Below are positions 47,150 to 57,843 of a DNA stretch of 64,000 nt, piece by piece; position 1 is the first letter of the stretch; each line of letters begins with the position of its first letter. The stretch spans positions 1 to 64,000 of the forward strand of contig MNCI01038256.1 of assembly GCA_015680685.1 (NCBI GenBank), given 5' to 3'. The notes beneath the pieces were generated by a model. It did not search any database and was not told the DNA's origin. It saw only the letters and a program-made list of their open reading frames with translations. The stretch comes from Gnetum montanum (taxonomy: Eukaryota > Streptophyta > Gnetopsida > Gnetales > Gnetaceae). Position numbers and translations under genes: made by a program.

Positions 47150-50100
47150 ATGAAAGTCCTCTCCTGGAACGGCAGGGGCCAGGGTACCCCGTACAAAAGA
47201 CATACCCTACGTTGTTTAGTGAGAGATGAGAAGTGTGACATTATTTGCCTACAGGAAACAAAACTCCAGCAGAAGGAGGCTCAGGCGCTCCTTTGACCCT
47301 GATGGCACATCCACCTGGCGCCCAGCAGGGGACGTGTGGGCGGCCTCGCGGTCCTCACCCAGATGGACTCATATGTGCTAGAATTGTCTTATTGGTGCAT
47401 TACGGTGCACCAGCCCTATCCAAACGTGTGGGTGACCAATGTGTACAAAGCACAGGAGTGGCAAGCACGCCTCCAAGAGCTCTCGTGGGTCGTGGGGCTG
47501 GTTCCCAAAAAGACCAACTGGCTGCTGATCGGCGATTTTAACCAGCGGCTTTTCAGCTGGGAGAAGACCGGTGATAATCTGGCTGAACCTCCTGGGGCAA
47601 CCGAAATGCTCATGCTGCTGCAGCAGTATGGCTTGACAGACATGGAAATCATGGGCTGCAAGTACACCTGGAGCAACCGTAGGCAGGGTGCCACGAGGGT
47701 CCAGTCCCGTATTGACCAGGTGTGGGCCAGCTGGAAACTTCTAAATGATTGGGACATCCATGTCTATGGGGGTGCTTGCATGGCCTCAAACCACCGGCCC
47801 ATCTTCTGCTAGCTGGAGCGGGCTGAGTTCCAGTGACCCCATCCGTTCCGTTTCGAACGCACCTGGATCCGAAAGCCGTGGCCTGGAAAATTGATGCTGG
47901 ACATCTGGCGAACTACAACGCCTTGATGGACCCATGCGAATTTCTGAAGGATGGGTTGAAGACCCTGAAATGAAAAATTAAAAATATTGGCCCTGCACAG
48001 AAATACAGTTTTAGAACCTACCGCAGCCAGCTCTAGGATAAACTGCAGGATATTCAGGCGCTGCAGGAACACCAAGAGCACGGGGAAGACCACGTTGGGG
48101 AGGAACTCTCCTTGCAGGCTGAGCTTCAGCTTCTGCACCACGAGGAAGAGGAGTACTGGCACCAACGGGGCCGTGTGCAGTGGCTCAAGGCAGGGGATCG
48201 GCATACAAAATTCTTCTTTTCTGTGGCGAAGGAGCACCACGGCACCCACCATGGTCCGCTACAAAGCCTCATGTAGGGAGATCTGCACTCGAGCACTGAC
48301 AGAATCCTGAATTACTGGCAGCAGGTCTGGGAGTGGCAGCCAACGGAACCAATTTCAGTGCCAGTGGAAAAAATCCTAGAATCGGCGGATAATTTCTAGC
48401 TCCTGCAGCCTTTTCGTGCCAGGAACTCCACGATGCGCTCCAGAACATGCTGGCAGACAAGGCACCGGGTCCAGATGGCTGGCCCATTGAACTATTCTAG
48501 GATTTCAAGGATGTCATCAGGACTAACCCGCTTGATGCCTTCAACCACATGCTAGTGTGGCATCAGGTCCGCAAAGAGATTAAATGATCTTGCGTGGTTT
48601 TGCTGCCAAATACGGAAAATTCCACCTCCCCTGGCCATTTCTGCCCCATCGATGTCTGTAATTGCCTGCTGCGGCTGTTTTCTCGCTTGCTCGTGGCCAG
48701 GCTGCGTCCGCTCATGATGCGCCTCGTAGGTAAACACCAGGCAGCCTTTATGAAAGGGCGACATCTTCAAGACCAGATTTTACTGCTCCAAGAAATTCAG
48801 CACTCCCTGCGAGCGGCCAGATTACCGAGCCTCTACATCAAGTTGGACATCGCAAAGGCCTACGATTCCGTCAGTTGGGCTGCCTTGCGATCTATGCTGC
48901 ATGTTAAAGGCTCTGACAAATCCTTTGTTGGTCTCTTCCTGCAGATCCAGCAAGGAGGGCGGTACTCTTTGGACATTGATGGATAGTTATGGGGCTTCCA
49001 CCGGATCGGGCGCGGGCTTCGTCAGGGAGACCCTCTCTCGCCTCTGCTCTTCCTGATGCTGATGGACCTCCTGCAAATGTACTGTACGGAGGAAGGGGTC
49101 CAGGGGTTAAATGTGCACGGCATCCCATGACTCACCGCCCTTTTCACCGACAACACTATGATTTACACCAGGGCAGCGGTTCCGCAGGCTAGGGTGATCC
49201 TGAAGGCACTGGATCGGATGCGCCGGGAGGTGGGCCTGGCACCCAACCCCGGGAAATTGGCCGTTTACTTTACCCACACGCATCCTTTGGTCCGTAGCAA
49301 GGTCATCCAAATCCTTGGAATTCTCCCAGGGGGGGAAGCTGACAAATATCTGGGCATTCCCATGCACAACTGGCACAGACAGCAAACCTGGCAACCGCTT
49401 ATTGAGAGAATCTAGAAACGCGCGGCTCGCTGGATGAACAATTTCCTGTCCCGCAAGGGTAAGATGATGCTAGCATTCGCGGTCTTAGGGGCCATGGTCA
49501 GGTTTGTTGCCTCCGTGGCCTCCCCGCCCTTGGGTGTCTCCACAAAGATTGACCAGGTAATCCGCGATTTCGTTTGGTCTGGTGGCAAGGGGGGTAAGTG
49601 GATGCACCTGGTTGCTTGGACGAAAATCGCTCAGCCCCGTTCTGCAAGGGGGATCGGTGTCCCTCGGGCATCATAGACTCCTTCAGCACCTGTATACCGA
49701 TAACGAGGACCCCTCCCTTTGGGGGCAAATTATGAGGAAAAAATACAGGCCTTGGACGTCGGTAAATTCTGATTCCCACATTTGGCAGCAATTCTACGGG
49801 CACGCCAGATCGTTGGGCAGTGCTGATGTGTTCTCTCTCCACCCACGGTAGCTCCTACAGAAGTGGTTTCCAGCCGATCCGCGTTGGATGAAACTGTGGA
49901 CAGGCATCCTCCTAGAGAAAATAAAAGCCTTCAGGTGGTTGATCCTTCATTAGGCCCTCCCTGTTCGCATCGCTCTGCAGTCTCAAGGACTGGATATCAA
50001 TACCCAGTGCCCTCTGTGTAAACAGCACGCAGAAAATTTGAAGCACTTCGTGCACGGTTGCCACATGACCACGCAGTTGTGGCGAATGGCCGGACTCCAC

Positions 50101-50627
50101 ACCCCTGAATTTCTGGGAATTCAGCTACGTTGGCGGCCCTCTGGATCTTGTGGCGGGCTAGGAATGATTGCATTTTCAAGGGAGCGTCTCTCCCTTCCGT
50201 GAGCATCCTCTCTAACAGGATTGGCAAGTTTTGGCAGGAAATCACCTCTGATATGGCGCCGCTACAAACGCAAACACAACAGGTTTTTGAGAGATTGCGT
50301 GATAGGACCACCCCCCATGTCGTGAACCAGAGCCCGGTGCCCCAGGGGCAGAACCTGGAGGAGGAGAGGCACGAGAAAAAGGGGGGGCCACTGTCGCTCC
50401 CGGGGAGCAAAGCCCAAACTTCCGTGCGCATGATTGGATGGAGAGCATCCCCAACAAGCGAAAGACCAGCATCACCCAAATTATCGAAGAAAACCGGCGT
50501 TGCCGTGCCGCCGGACCCGACCAGCCTAGTACCAGCAGCTCTAACTAATTCTATAGGTCGGTGGCTACCGTGGGGTGTCCTCGTGACGGGGGGGGACCTC
50601 CGATTGAGGAATTGTTTGTTTTATTGA
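47150..50627 (+). pseudogene. LINE ORF2, endonuclease-reverse transcriptase
   Basis: ATG 47,150 begins the endonuclease: MKVLSWNGRG, CLQETKLQQ (47,252), GGLAVL, LLIGDFNQR (47,524), YTWSN, RIDQVWASW and SNHRPI (47,785-47,805). The last is normally SDH, so a catalytic Asp is lost. Stops interrupt it at about 47,295 and 47,810. The linker EEYWHQRGRVQWLKAGDRHT (48,151-48,210) leads to RT: LADKAPGPDGWPIELF (48,451), KHQAAFMKGRHLQDQILLL, LYIKLDIAKAYDSVSW (48,832), GLRQGDPLSPLLF (49,016) and LFTDNTMIY (49,141), the FADDT box with changes. After a frameshift near 49,676 come QCPLCKQHAENLKHFVHGC (50,008) and LWILWRARNDCIFKG. Length fits the family; it is inactive. Confidence 0.88.
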
Positions 50628-50795
50628 TGGTTTGGCTAGCGTTCCGGCTGGCAGACCTGCAGCGGGGTGGCCCTAGGAGTGGTTTCGGTGGTTTTCCTTG
50701 CCGGCGTGGGGCCAGCGGCCCTGGCCCGCGCTGTACATATGTATAGCATCTTTTTGGAAATTTATCATCTCGACCTTTTTCAAAAAAAAAAAAAA
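50628..50795 (+). other. LINE 3' UTR and poly-A tail
   Basis: About 150 bp after the last ORF2 stop end in CGACCTTTTTC and a run of 14 A (50,782-50,795). The poly-A fixes the element's strand and 3' end. Confidence 0.8.
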
Positions 50796-50915
50796 GCTTA
50801 GTGGCAAAGATTCTTGATTTGAAAGCTCCAAGTCATAGCTTCTATTTTGATGGGTAATGTTGAGTTATATATCTTGGGATATACTTGAATTACAATTATT
50901 TTAGGGTTCCAACAC
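50796..50915 (+). mobile_element. tRNA-derived SINE, family 1
   Basis: GCTTAGTGGCAAAGATTCTTG followed by AAAGCTCCAAGTCATAGC and TTCTATTTTGATGGGTAATG, then GTTGAGTTATATATCTTGGG and GGTTCCAACACC. It starts immediately after the LINE poly-A and runs away from it, opposite to the SINE on the other side. The B box is degraded. Confidence 0.7.
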
Positions 50916-53050
50916 CCTCCACCTAAGATACATTTCTTGAAAAATGAGATACTCACTGGAATTTTGGGGTGGGGGTTACGAAAGAGAGGTTGGGGTGGGG
51001 GGTACTGTGGTATATTGAAAGACTAAAAAATTTGATTATAGATATATCCAAGACATATAGCAAACATCATATATTATAGGAACTAGAGCAGAATATAATG
51101 ATGCATCAAGTATGACTTGAACTAACAATCTTTACTAGATGGAATGTCCATTGGGATGATAAAATATGAGAACCCTTAACTCATCATCATTATCCTAGCC
51201 TACTTTCAACAATACGAGGTTGGCTACTGTTGAAACTTGAAACTCTTTGACTATGTATAACTATAAAATATATGGCTAGGATACTTTATTAGAACTTAGA
51301 TAGAACTTGAAATTGACTTAAACTAAACTAAAGTAAACCTTTTTCTTTCTAATCCCCTTAAAAATTGAAAAACATCTTGTTGTCTTTTCCAACATTGGAA
51401 ACTTTCTATGGGGGTAGTAGGTTAAGCGTAAGTTAAGTTCCTGATACCCCATTTTATGATATTAAGTTAAGTGTGGATGTATCATGAGAGGTACTCTTTA
51501 TCATTCTGTCATTGATGAGGGGTTTGACAAAAAGCCAACAATTTTCTTTAGAAGTCTACCTAGCCTAAATAATAAATCAAAAATCTAGAAGAAATAAGAG
51601 AAGTAAGGCCTATCTTAAGCATGTTTGTAAAACCTGCATAGTAAATGGAAGAACGAAACTAAGAAAAGGCTAGCTTAGTCTAATTTAAATAGACCAGAGA
51701 AGCCCTTTTACTTTAATAATACAAACAAGCCAAGGTACAATAAACAAAATGTTTATTATCTTTATTAAAGAAAAAAAGCAGCCAACGCATATCTTTATAA
51801 AAATTTCAACATATATGCTTCATGAGAAAGAAGCATAACTTCTATGCATGAAGTTTAGAAGGTAAAAGAGAACAAGAGAATGGGCTGTTGTGGCAGAAGA
51901 GAATAGTTGATATTGATGATGGAAGAATTCAATTTTAAAACTCACATTCATCGCCACATTTAATTGGAGGCATTTTAAGGAGGATTCTGCAACTACAAGA
52001 GTAATAAACTAAAGATCCAAGCCAGTATTTCTATCAAAATACTATAACATGAATAAATATCATGCAAAGAACTTACGCAGTGAAGCCGATTCTACTGGTC
52101 CAACTTGAATTGGATCATGTCCTTAGGTAATAAGAAAACCTCTGCGACAATGGATCGTTGAACTACTGAATTTACGTTGAGTATTTATAACATGTTTTCA
52201 AGAAGTCCTTGATGATGTTGAATAATAACAGATTAGAGCTCAAGCAAGCAACCGGATTCCTGCTGTGTAAGTATATTTTGAAAAAGTAAATAAAAACAAA
52301 AGTAAAGGCTAAAAGTAGAAGAGCCCATGGAAATCAAGACATTGGCCTACCTTGGAATACTTTAAAAAAGAAAAGGATGTTGTTGAATAATAACATATTG
52401 AAACTCAAGCAAGCAATTGGCTTCCTACCATCAAGTGTTGGCTCAGCAATCACTGCGGAATTAATGTCAAAGGCATACTACTTCTTAAAAGAAAAAACAA
52501 CAAAACTATAAAAGTGAAAGGTAAAATAGAAGAAGCCCAAGACAGTGAAGACGATGGCGTACTTTCAAAAAGAGAAAAGAAAAATCAATAGGTAAATTAG
52601 AAGAGGCCCAAGACATTGGTATCTGATCCTAGTCCAAATGTCAGTGTTTGATGAAATAAAAATTTAAAAATGATGGAGTAATGTTGATTCTCTTCTTAAC
52701 CAGCAAAATAATTTGGAAATGGTATTTTGCATATCAAAGATTTAATAACAGATAAATTGAAGAGAACAGAATAGAAAAGGGAGAATAGACCTTAAATTTA
52801 TTGCTATAACAAAATACAATATATATACATAGTTTTCAAACTGTGATGCTAAAATACAGTTACAGTGCCCATCACTGACTTGGAGCTTTTAAGATAAAAG
52901 TCTTACCAGTAGGCTTCCTTGATTATCATCGCTCAAGTAAAAACACAACCCTTGGTTATGACAACTCAAGTAAAAACCCAAACTTGCTCAATGCTTTCCC
53001 TTCTCTATCAAACATCTTCTCCCTACTTAACATTCACTCTGCTGCGGAAA
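50916..53050. other. No gene; degenerate tandem repeats
   Basis: 50,925-51,095 is paralogous to 45,235-45,410. An RTE-like tail (minus strand, AGGATAATGATGATG) lies at 51,183-51,215. Between about 52,210 and 52,625 a degenerate unit recurs (GTTGAATAATAACA...CTCAAGCAAGCAA at 52,218 and 52,382; AGAAGAGGCCCAAGACATTGG-like at about 52,316, 52,527 and 52,598). About 52,040-52,140 resembles 56,430-56,520. Confidence 0.5.
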
Positions 53051-53750
53051 ACTCTATAGTTTCATGCTCCATCAATGCCTTCAACCAAAACAACGGAACA
53101 TATTTATAGGCAATGACGAAACTGGCTCCATCACAATACTTTCAGGTATATTTATACACAATGGAAAGGCTGGCTCAATCTGTCAATCACAGTATTTTTT
53201 ACCTAAAATGAAATATTACTTGAAGAGAATCCCTTGTCACCTCCATTCATGTGAAGCATATGTTTTGAAGTTGACACCATTGTTCATAAGGTGGCCACGC
53301 AAAATTACGGGCCACCATTGTTCACTCCCAATGATGATGATCAGTTAAATGCTGAGGATGTATGTTGACAATGCAAGATGAAAAGGAACAACAAAAATTA
53401 TTGAGAAGCTTATCTTTTTCAAGTTCATGCTGCTACTGTTGTTTTGCCATGTTTGCCCTGCCTTGAGGTCCAGATCCTAAACTTAAAACAATGTTGGTGT
53501 ATTAAATGGATCATCACTCAGAGACTCACTGCTCAGGAGTAAAAGTCAAACCAACCACCTCAGGCCAAAACGCTTAGTAGTTATTATGCTATGATCCTTT
53601 AATCATATTTTTTTTTTTTTGTTTTATTTTTAGAATTGAAACTTGATTGTGAAGTACTCTGTTTCCTTTTAATTTTTTTTTTCATTTTTTTAAAAATTCA
53701 AATCCCATTGTGTGTTCAAAATACCTTGAACATGACTCTAGGCTGGAGAA
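53051..53750. other. No convincing gene
   Basis: The 94-residue ORF at 53,064-53,348 spans a two-copy repeat (GCAATGACGAAACTGGCTCC and ACACAATGGAAAGGCTGGCT, about 55 bp apart). It has no domain and is probably not coding. Confidence 0.45.
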
Positions 53751-53751
53751 G

Positions 53752-53828
53752 GTTGCTGGTGCTAGGGTTGGAACCTAGAATAAGGATACCAATCTTGTGA
53801 GATAACTATCTAAGCTACCCCTAATGCC
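53752..53828 (-). mobile_element. tRNA-like SINE head, third type
   Basis: The minus strand reads GGGTAGCTTAGATAGTTATC, then TCACAAGATTGG and TAGGTTCCAACCCTAGCACC. A-box and B-box spacing fit a tRNA-derived head. No cloverleaf with an acceptor stem could be drawn by eye, so it is more likely a SINE than a tRNA gene. Confidence 0.5.
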
Positions 53829-55535
53829 CATACTTTGTTTCTTAATGTTTCAGATATGTTCAAATATCTCTGTCCTAACCCTAAAATCCTGTAATAAGAT
53901 GTGACCTCCAAATACAAGGATTGGTCGGAGGACAGCAGCCTGGGTGCATTTGTAGATGTATTGTATAGGCTGGAACTTTTTTTTCCTCCCCACAAAGGCC
54001 AACCTCCAATTTCATTTGTTTGGTAATTTCATTCCTCAAAGTTCAAACAAAGCATTTAGGGATTTCAATATTAGGTGTGTTGATGAAATTTGAGGTCACT
54101 CATAACAGTTACGAAATTTAACATATTTTTAGACATTTCTTTCGTATTAAATATAAAATACATCGTACAAATAAGTTATCTCATTAATTAAACTAAAAAT
54201 CTGGGTTCATACTATTACTATATGTATTTTGAAAACTAAAATTTCAATCAATCTCATTTAATCTTACTTTTATCAAATTCACAAAATCACATGATAAAGT
54301 TAAGCTCAAACAAAGCACAATATTCACTGGTATTTTAACATAAACTTCTTTTAAACCATAATTGTTGAAATGACATTTGCCAAAGACGAGCCAGATAATT
54401 TTGTTCCACAGTGAGCCCTCTGCTGCCTATGCTTGCACCCAGTTTGGGTCAGACAATGTTTAATCCAAATGTGCTTGATCCCTCAAACTAGACTGGTACC
54501 TTAGAGCCCACAACCTTGTTTCCCTTTGGAAATACAGACGGAAATTGTGGTGATTTGCTAACCTTCATGCAGCTTCATGCTTCTTTGCCATGTCTGTTAT
54601 GTGTGAAGGAAAGGTGTGGATAAGATGGTCGTCATCTGGCTCAACCACCGAAGAAAACTAGCATCGCTAATTCGGAAATAAAATCTACTCTATGCTGAGG
54701 AGGTTGCTATTCATTCTAGACTCTTTTCTGAATGGCTAGTTTCACATTGTTCTGCATTATTCTAGTCTCATAGATGATTGGCTTTGTTTTTTCTTTTTTC
54801 TTAATAAAATTCTTAAAGATTTAGATTCAAGCCTACAGGATTCAGTTAGATCGAGTCAAAAGCGAATCCAAACGGAATCTAACCTAAAGTTGACGATTAA
54901 AAAAATACCAGTAACAACTTACTTGGACAACTCAAACAAGGTGCACAAAAGAAATAAGGAATTGCCCACGTTAAAAGTCTTCCAATGATCTCTATTGTGC
55001 AATAGTGGGATTCTGGTCTGTGTTCCGTGATGAGTTTCTGTCACTGAATCCTATTATGTACAAAAGATTAATGCTAACAACATGGATAATCTCATAATTC
55101 AAGCAGTAGTATTTGTGTTATATTTCCTGTTAAAAATGGAGAAGCCCAGATACTCTAGAATCAAAAAGGTAAAACAGAATATATAAAATGCCGTTTCAAC
55201 CACAGCATAAATAGTGGTGAAATAGAAGTGACAATTCATGGCTCAATCCTCTAATTAAATAATCAAGATAGTGAAATTAATACACATATAAGAAATAAGA
55301 TTGATGCGAGATGGTTAAAATGGAGACAGACTATAAGTGTTCTATGTAAGAATTGAAAAAAAAGAAAGAAAAAACTAAAGTAATTTAACAGGACAACTAT
55401 TTTACATAGTACTGAATGTAGGGCATTAAGAAAGAGACATTAACAATAAATCAACAAGCCATGAATGCAAATAGTTAGATAGATGTTGAATGTTATTACA
55501 AAAAGTAAACTTTAGAATACAGACATTAGAGAAAT
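53829..55535. other. No recognisable gene
   Basis: 54,020-54,320 resembles parts of 44,560-45,000. 54,380-54,760 has higher complexity, but I see no domain or splice-consistent frame. Confidence 0.4.
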
Positions 55536-55539
55536 ACTT

Positions 55540-55795
55540 GGAGTGGCTTCTATTTTGAGTTACAAAAATGATATCTTACATAGTTTGGGCATGTTCAAAG
55601 GAGGATCAGACAACGAGTCTATAGAAAAATGTTGCTGCATTACTATCAGGAATACCACTAAAAGAAAAACCAATAAAAGATACTAAGAAATTGTAAATTA
55701 ATCTAGTTATTCATAAAAGTGAATTGTAAACAAAGAACTTAAGTAATTATCTATATATTGTTGGGACAAGGTTAAGATGATGATGATGTTATTTA
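55540..55795 (+). mobile_element. RTE-type LINE 3' end, plus strand
   Basis: Text near 55,580-55,640 reads HSLGMFKGGSDNESIEKCC-like, a decayed version of the RWFGHVQRR box. It is followed by the tail TATTGTTGGGACAAGGTTAA plus (GAT)n at 55,757-55,795. It is the only RTE copy on this strand. Confidence 0.6.
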
Positions 55796-57035
55796 TTTTC
55801 TCAAAATAATATTTAACCATAACTTATCTCTCTAGAAAGGTCAGGTATTTTAAAGTACAAAGATATCAAGAACAAAATCACATTATGAATTCATGAACAA
55901 ACAAGGACCTTGAGAAGATTACTGTTGAAAGCTAATTAAATCTACCATCAACAAATGGACAGAAAAATTGAAAATCTCTTTCAAACTAGATATAAAATGC
56001 TCTGTACTTGTACAGATGCACTCTATGAAAAAATAGACCACAACACTTTTAATCTAGATACAAAATACTCTTCACATGTATAGATGCACTTCATAGAGTG
56101 GCAGGCAAATGTAAGGGTCGTTGGAAGGCAAATAATTTATAACTCAAAATAACTTTCAAATGACATATACAAGATGAATTAACCGCTAAAATCACATATC
56201 ATTGGCATAGTACGTAAGATGCATATTAACACGTGCTTCATGAGCAGAACCTGCGTAAGCCGTTTAGACCGTAGGAGACCACGGTAATACTCCGCAGTAG
56301 TACTAAGTTTAAAATAGAAGTACGATAGCAGTGTTTTTACCTGGATTTCTTTCTTACCAGAGGCACCTTTGTGAGAGGATAACTGGTAACCGCAACATAG
56401 CAATAAGTTTAGTGCAAGAGCAATGAACGTTAATAAATTATCGTGCAAAAAGAGTTTACACAGTGACGTCGATTTCATGAGCATAACTTGAATTCGTCGA
56501 CAGATAACGGTTAATAATTAAAAACCCGGCCAATGGTTACACCTGAAGCAATGCCTACTAAACGTAGTAAATTATTGGACAAAAAAAATTACAGACAAAG
56601 GCCGACTCTATCCAATCCAAACTTGACTCCGCGGACAAATAGCGGATAAGTTTTGAAAACTCAGGCAGGCTTGTTTCTGCGGCTGTGGAATATTTTTAGT
56701 CACAATTAGATGATGTTGCAGAAAGTCTTAAACCTCCTCATGATACTGACAATCACGATAACAGAGTTGCAAAGTAACTGAGACTTGGTAGCACAACCTT
56801 TACTCACAGCAAATATTAGTGACCAACAGAATACTGTTCACCTTAAAATATAGAGGGACACTTTAAAAAAGAAGAAAAGCAAAGTAAAACAAAAGAACAC
56901 GAATCCAAAGCAAGCAGACGTGAGAATACCATTTCTTTGACTGGGCTTTGCTTTTACAGGTGTGAAAGCAAACTAAAGAAGCATTATTGTTAAACCAAAG
57001 TAAAGAAGCTTTCTCCAGTTAGATCTTCAGGACCA
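55796..57035. other. No recognisable gene
   Basis: A 101-residue minus-strand ORF at 56,179-56,484 has no recognisable domain. The underlying DNA at about 56,300-56,520 resembles 51,900-52,140, pointing to a dispersed repeat rather than a gene. Confidence 0.4.
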
Positions 57036-57039
57036 CCGA

Positions 57040-57545
57040 ACTTTTTCAACTACAGCCAACAAGTATTACAGCAACTATGGCTATACAAGCCTACAAGCAA
57101 CGCAGATTTTTCCCAGAGAATCAACTTTCTCCACTTAAATCTCTGAACGTTCTCAACTACAACCATAGATGTCTTGCAGCAACTACAGCCATAAAAGTCT
57201 GACAGCAACGTAGATTTTTCTTGGAGAACCAGCTCTCTCAACGTAAATCTTCAAAACCTCCCAACATTCTCAACTACAGCCATAAAAGTCTGACAGCAAC
57301 GTAGCTACAGCCATAAAAGTCTGACAGCAACGTAGCAACGTAGATTTTTCTTGGAGAACCAGCTCTCTCAACGTAAATCTCCAAAACCTCCCAACAGTCT
57401 CAACTACAGCTATAAAAGTCTGACAGCAATGTACATTTTTACTGAAGAATCTCCATTTAAATCTTGAAGATCTCCCAACGTTCTCAACTACAGCCATACA
57501 CGTCTTACAGCAACGTATATTTTTCTTGGAGATGACCCTTCTCGG
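57040..57545 (-). repeat. Minisatellite, about five units of 90-120 bp
   Basis: Units share CTACAGCCATAAAAGTCTGA, CAGCAACGTAG, TTTTTCTTGGAGAA and CTCTCAACGTAAATCT. Unit landmarks start at about 57,046, 57,150, 57,277, 57,397 and 57,482. A nested 32-bp duplication lies at 57,277-57,335. On the minus strand the unit stays open and gives repeated peptides such as LVLQEKSTLLSDFYGCS, producing ORFs of 63 and 98 residues (57,050-57,241 and 57,270-57,566). No known protein repeat is recognised. Confidence 0.75.
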
Positions 57546-57843
57546 AAAGCAATGAGGATTATCCAATAGTCGACCCCATTTTGTGACAGGACATGTCTAT
57601 GAAATTGTCCACAACAAACCAGGACAACTAATAGATATACACTAAACGCTGAGATTTATAGGCAAAGATCAACGACATACATAATTGATGCTTATAAAAA
57701 GCAAGGGAGGCCTCATGAGCAATGGAAGAGTAATTAAATTAAGATTACACCATCTAATAATTAACAAATTATATTACCAAATTAATTCTCCATTCAGAAC
57801 ATTGTTTCCAAATTTATCTTCATTTAGAATTTTGAGCACTTTG

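Larger units (their letters stand above)
45720..50795 (+). mobile_element. Near-full-length GC-rich L1-type LINE
   Basis: A compositional island in AT-rich DNA. It has ORF1 (DUF4283-like), then ORF2 with endonuclease, RT and zinc-binding C-terminal region, a short 3' UTR and a poly-A tail at 50,782-50,795. The 5' start is placed where the composition changes, near 45,720-45,735. Only about two stops break ORF1 and about a dozen lesions break ORF2, so it is younger than the other elements here but inactive. I could not identify a target-site duplication. Confidence 0.9.

Noticed and set aside
46681-49842. Several minus-strand ORFs of 66-147 residues inside the LINE
   Set aside because: Opposite-strand shadows of ORF1 and ORF2 in GC-rich sequence.
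53064-53348. 94-residue ORF as a small gene
   Set aside because: It spans a two-copy DNA repeat, has no domain, and has no splice or promoter context.
56179-56484. 101-residue minus-strand ORF as a gene
   Set aside because: No family features, and its DNA resembles a dispersed repeat at 52 kb.
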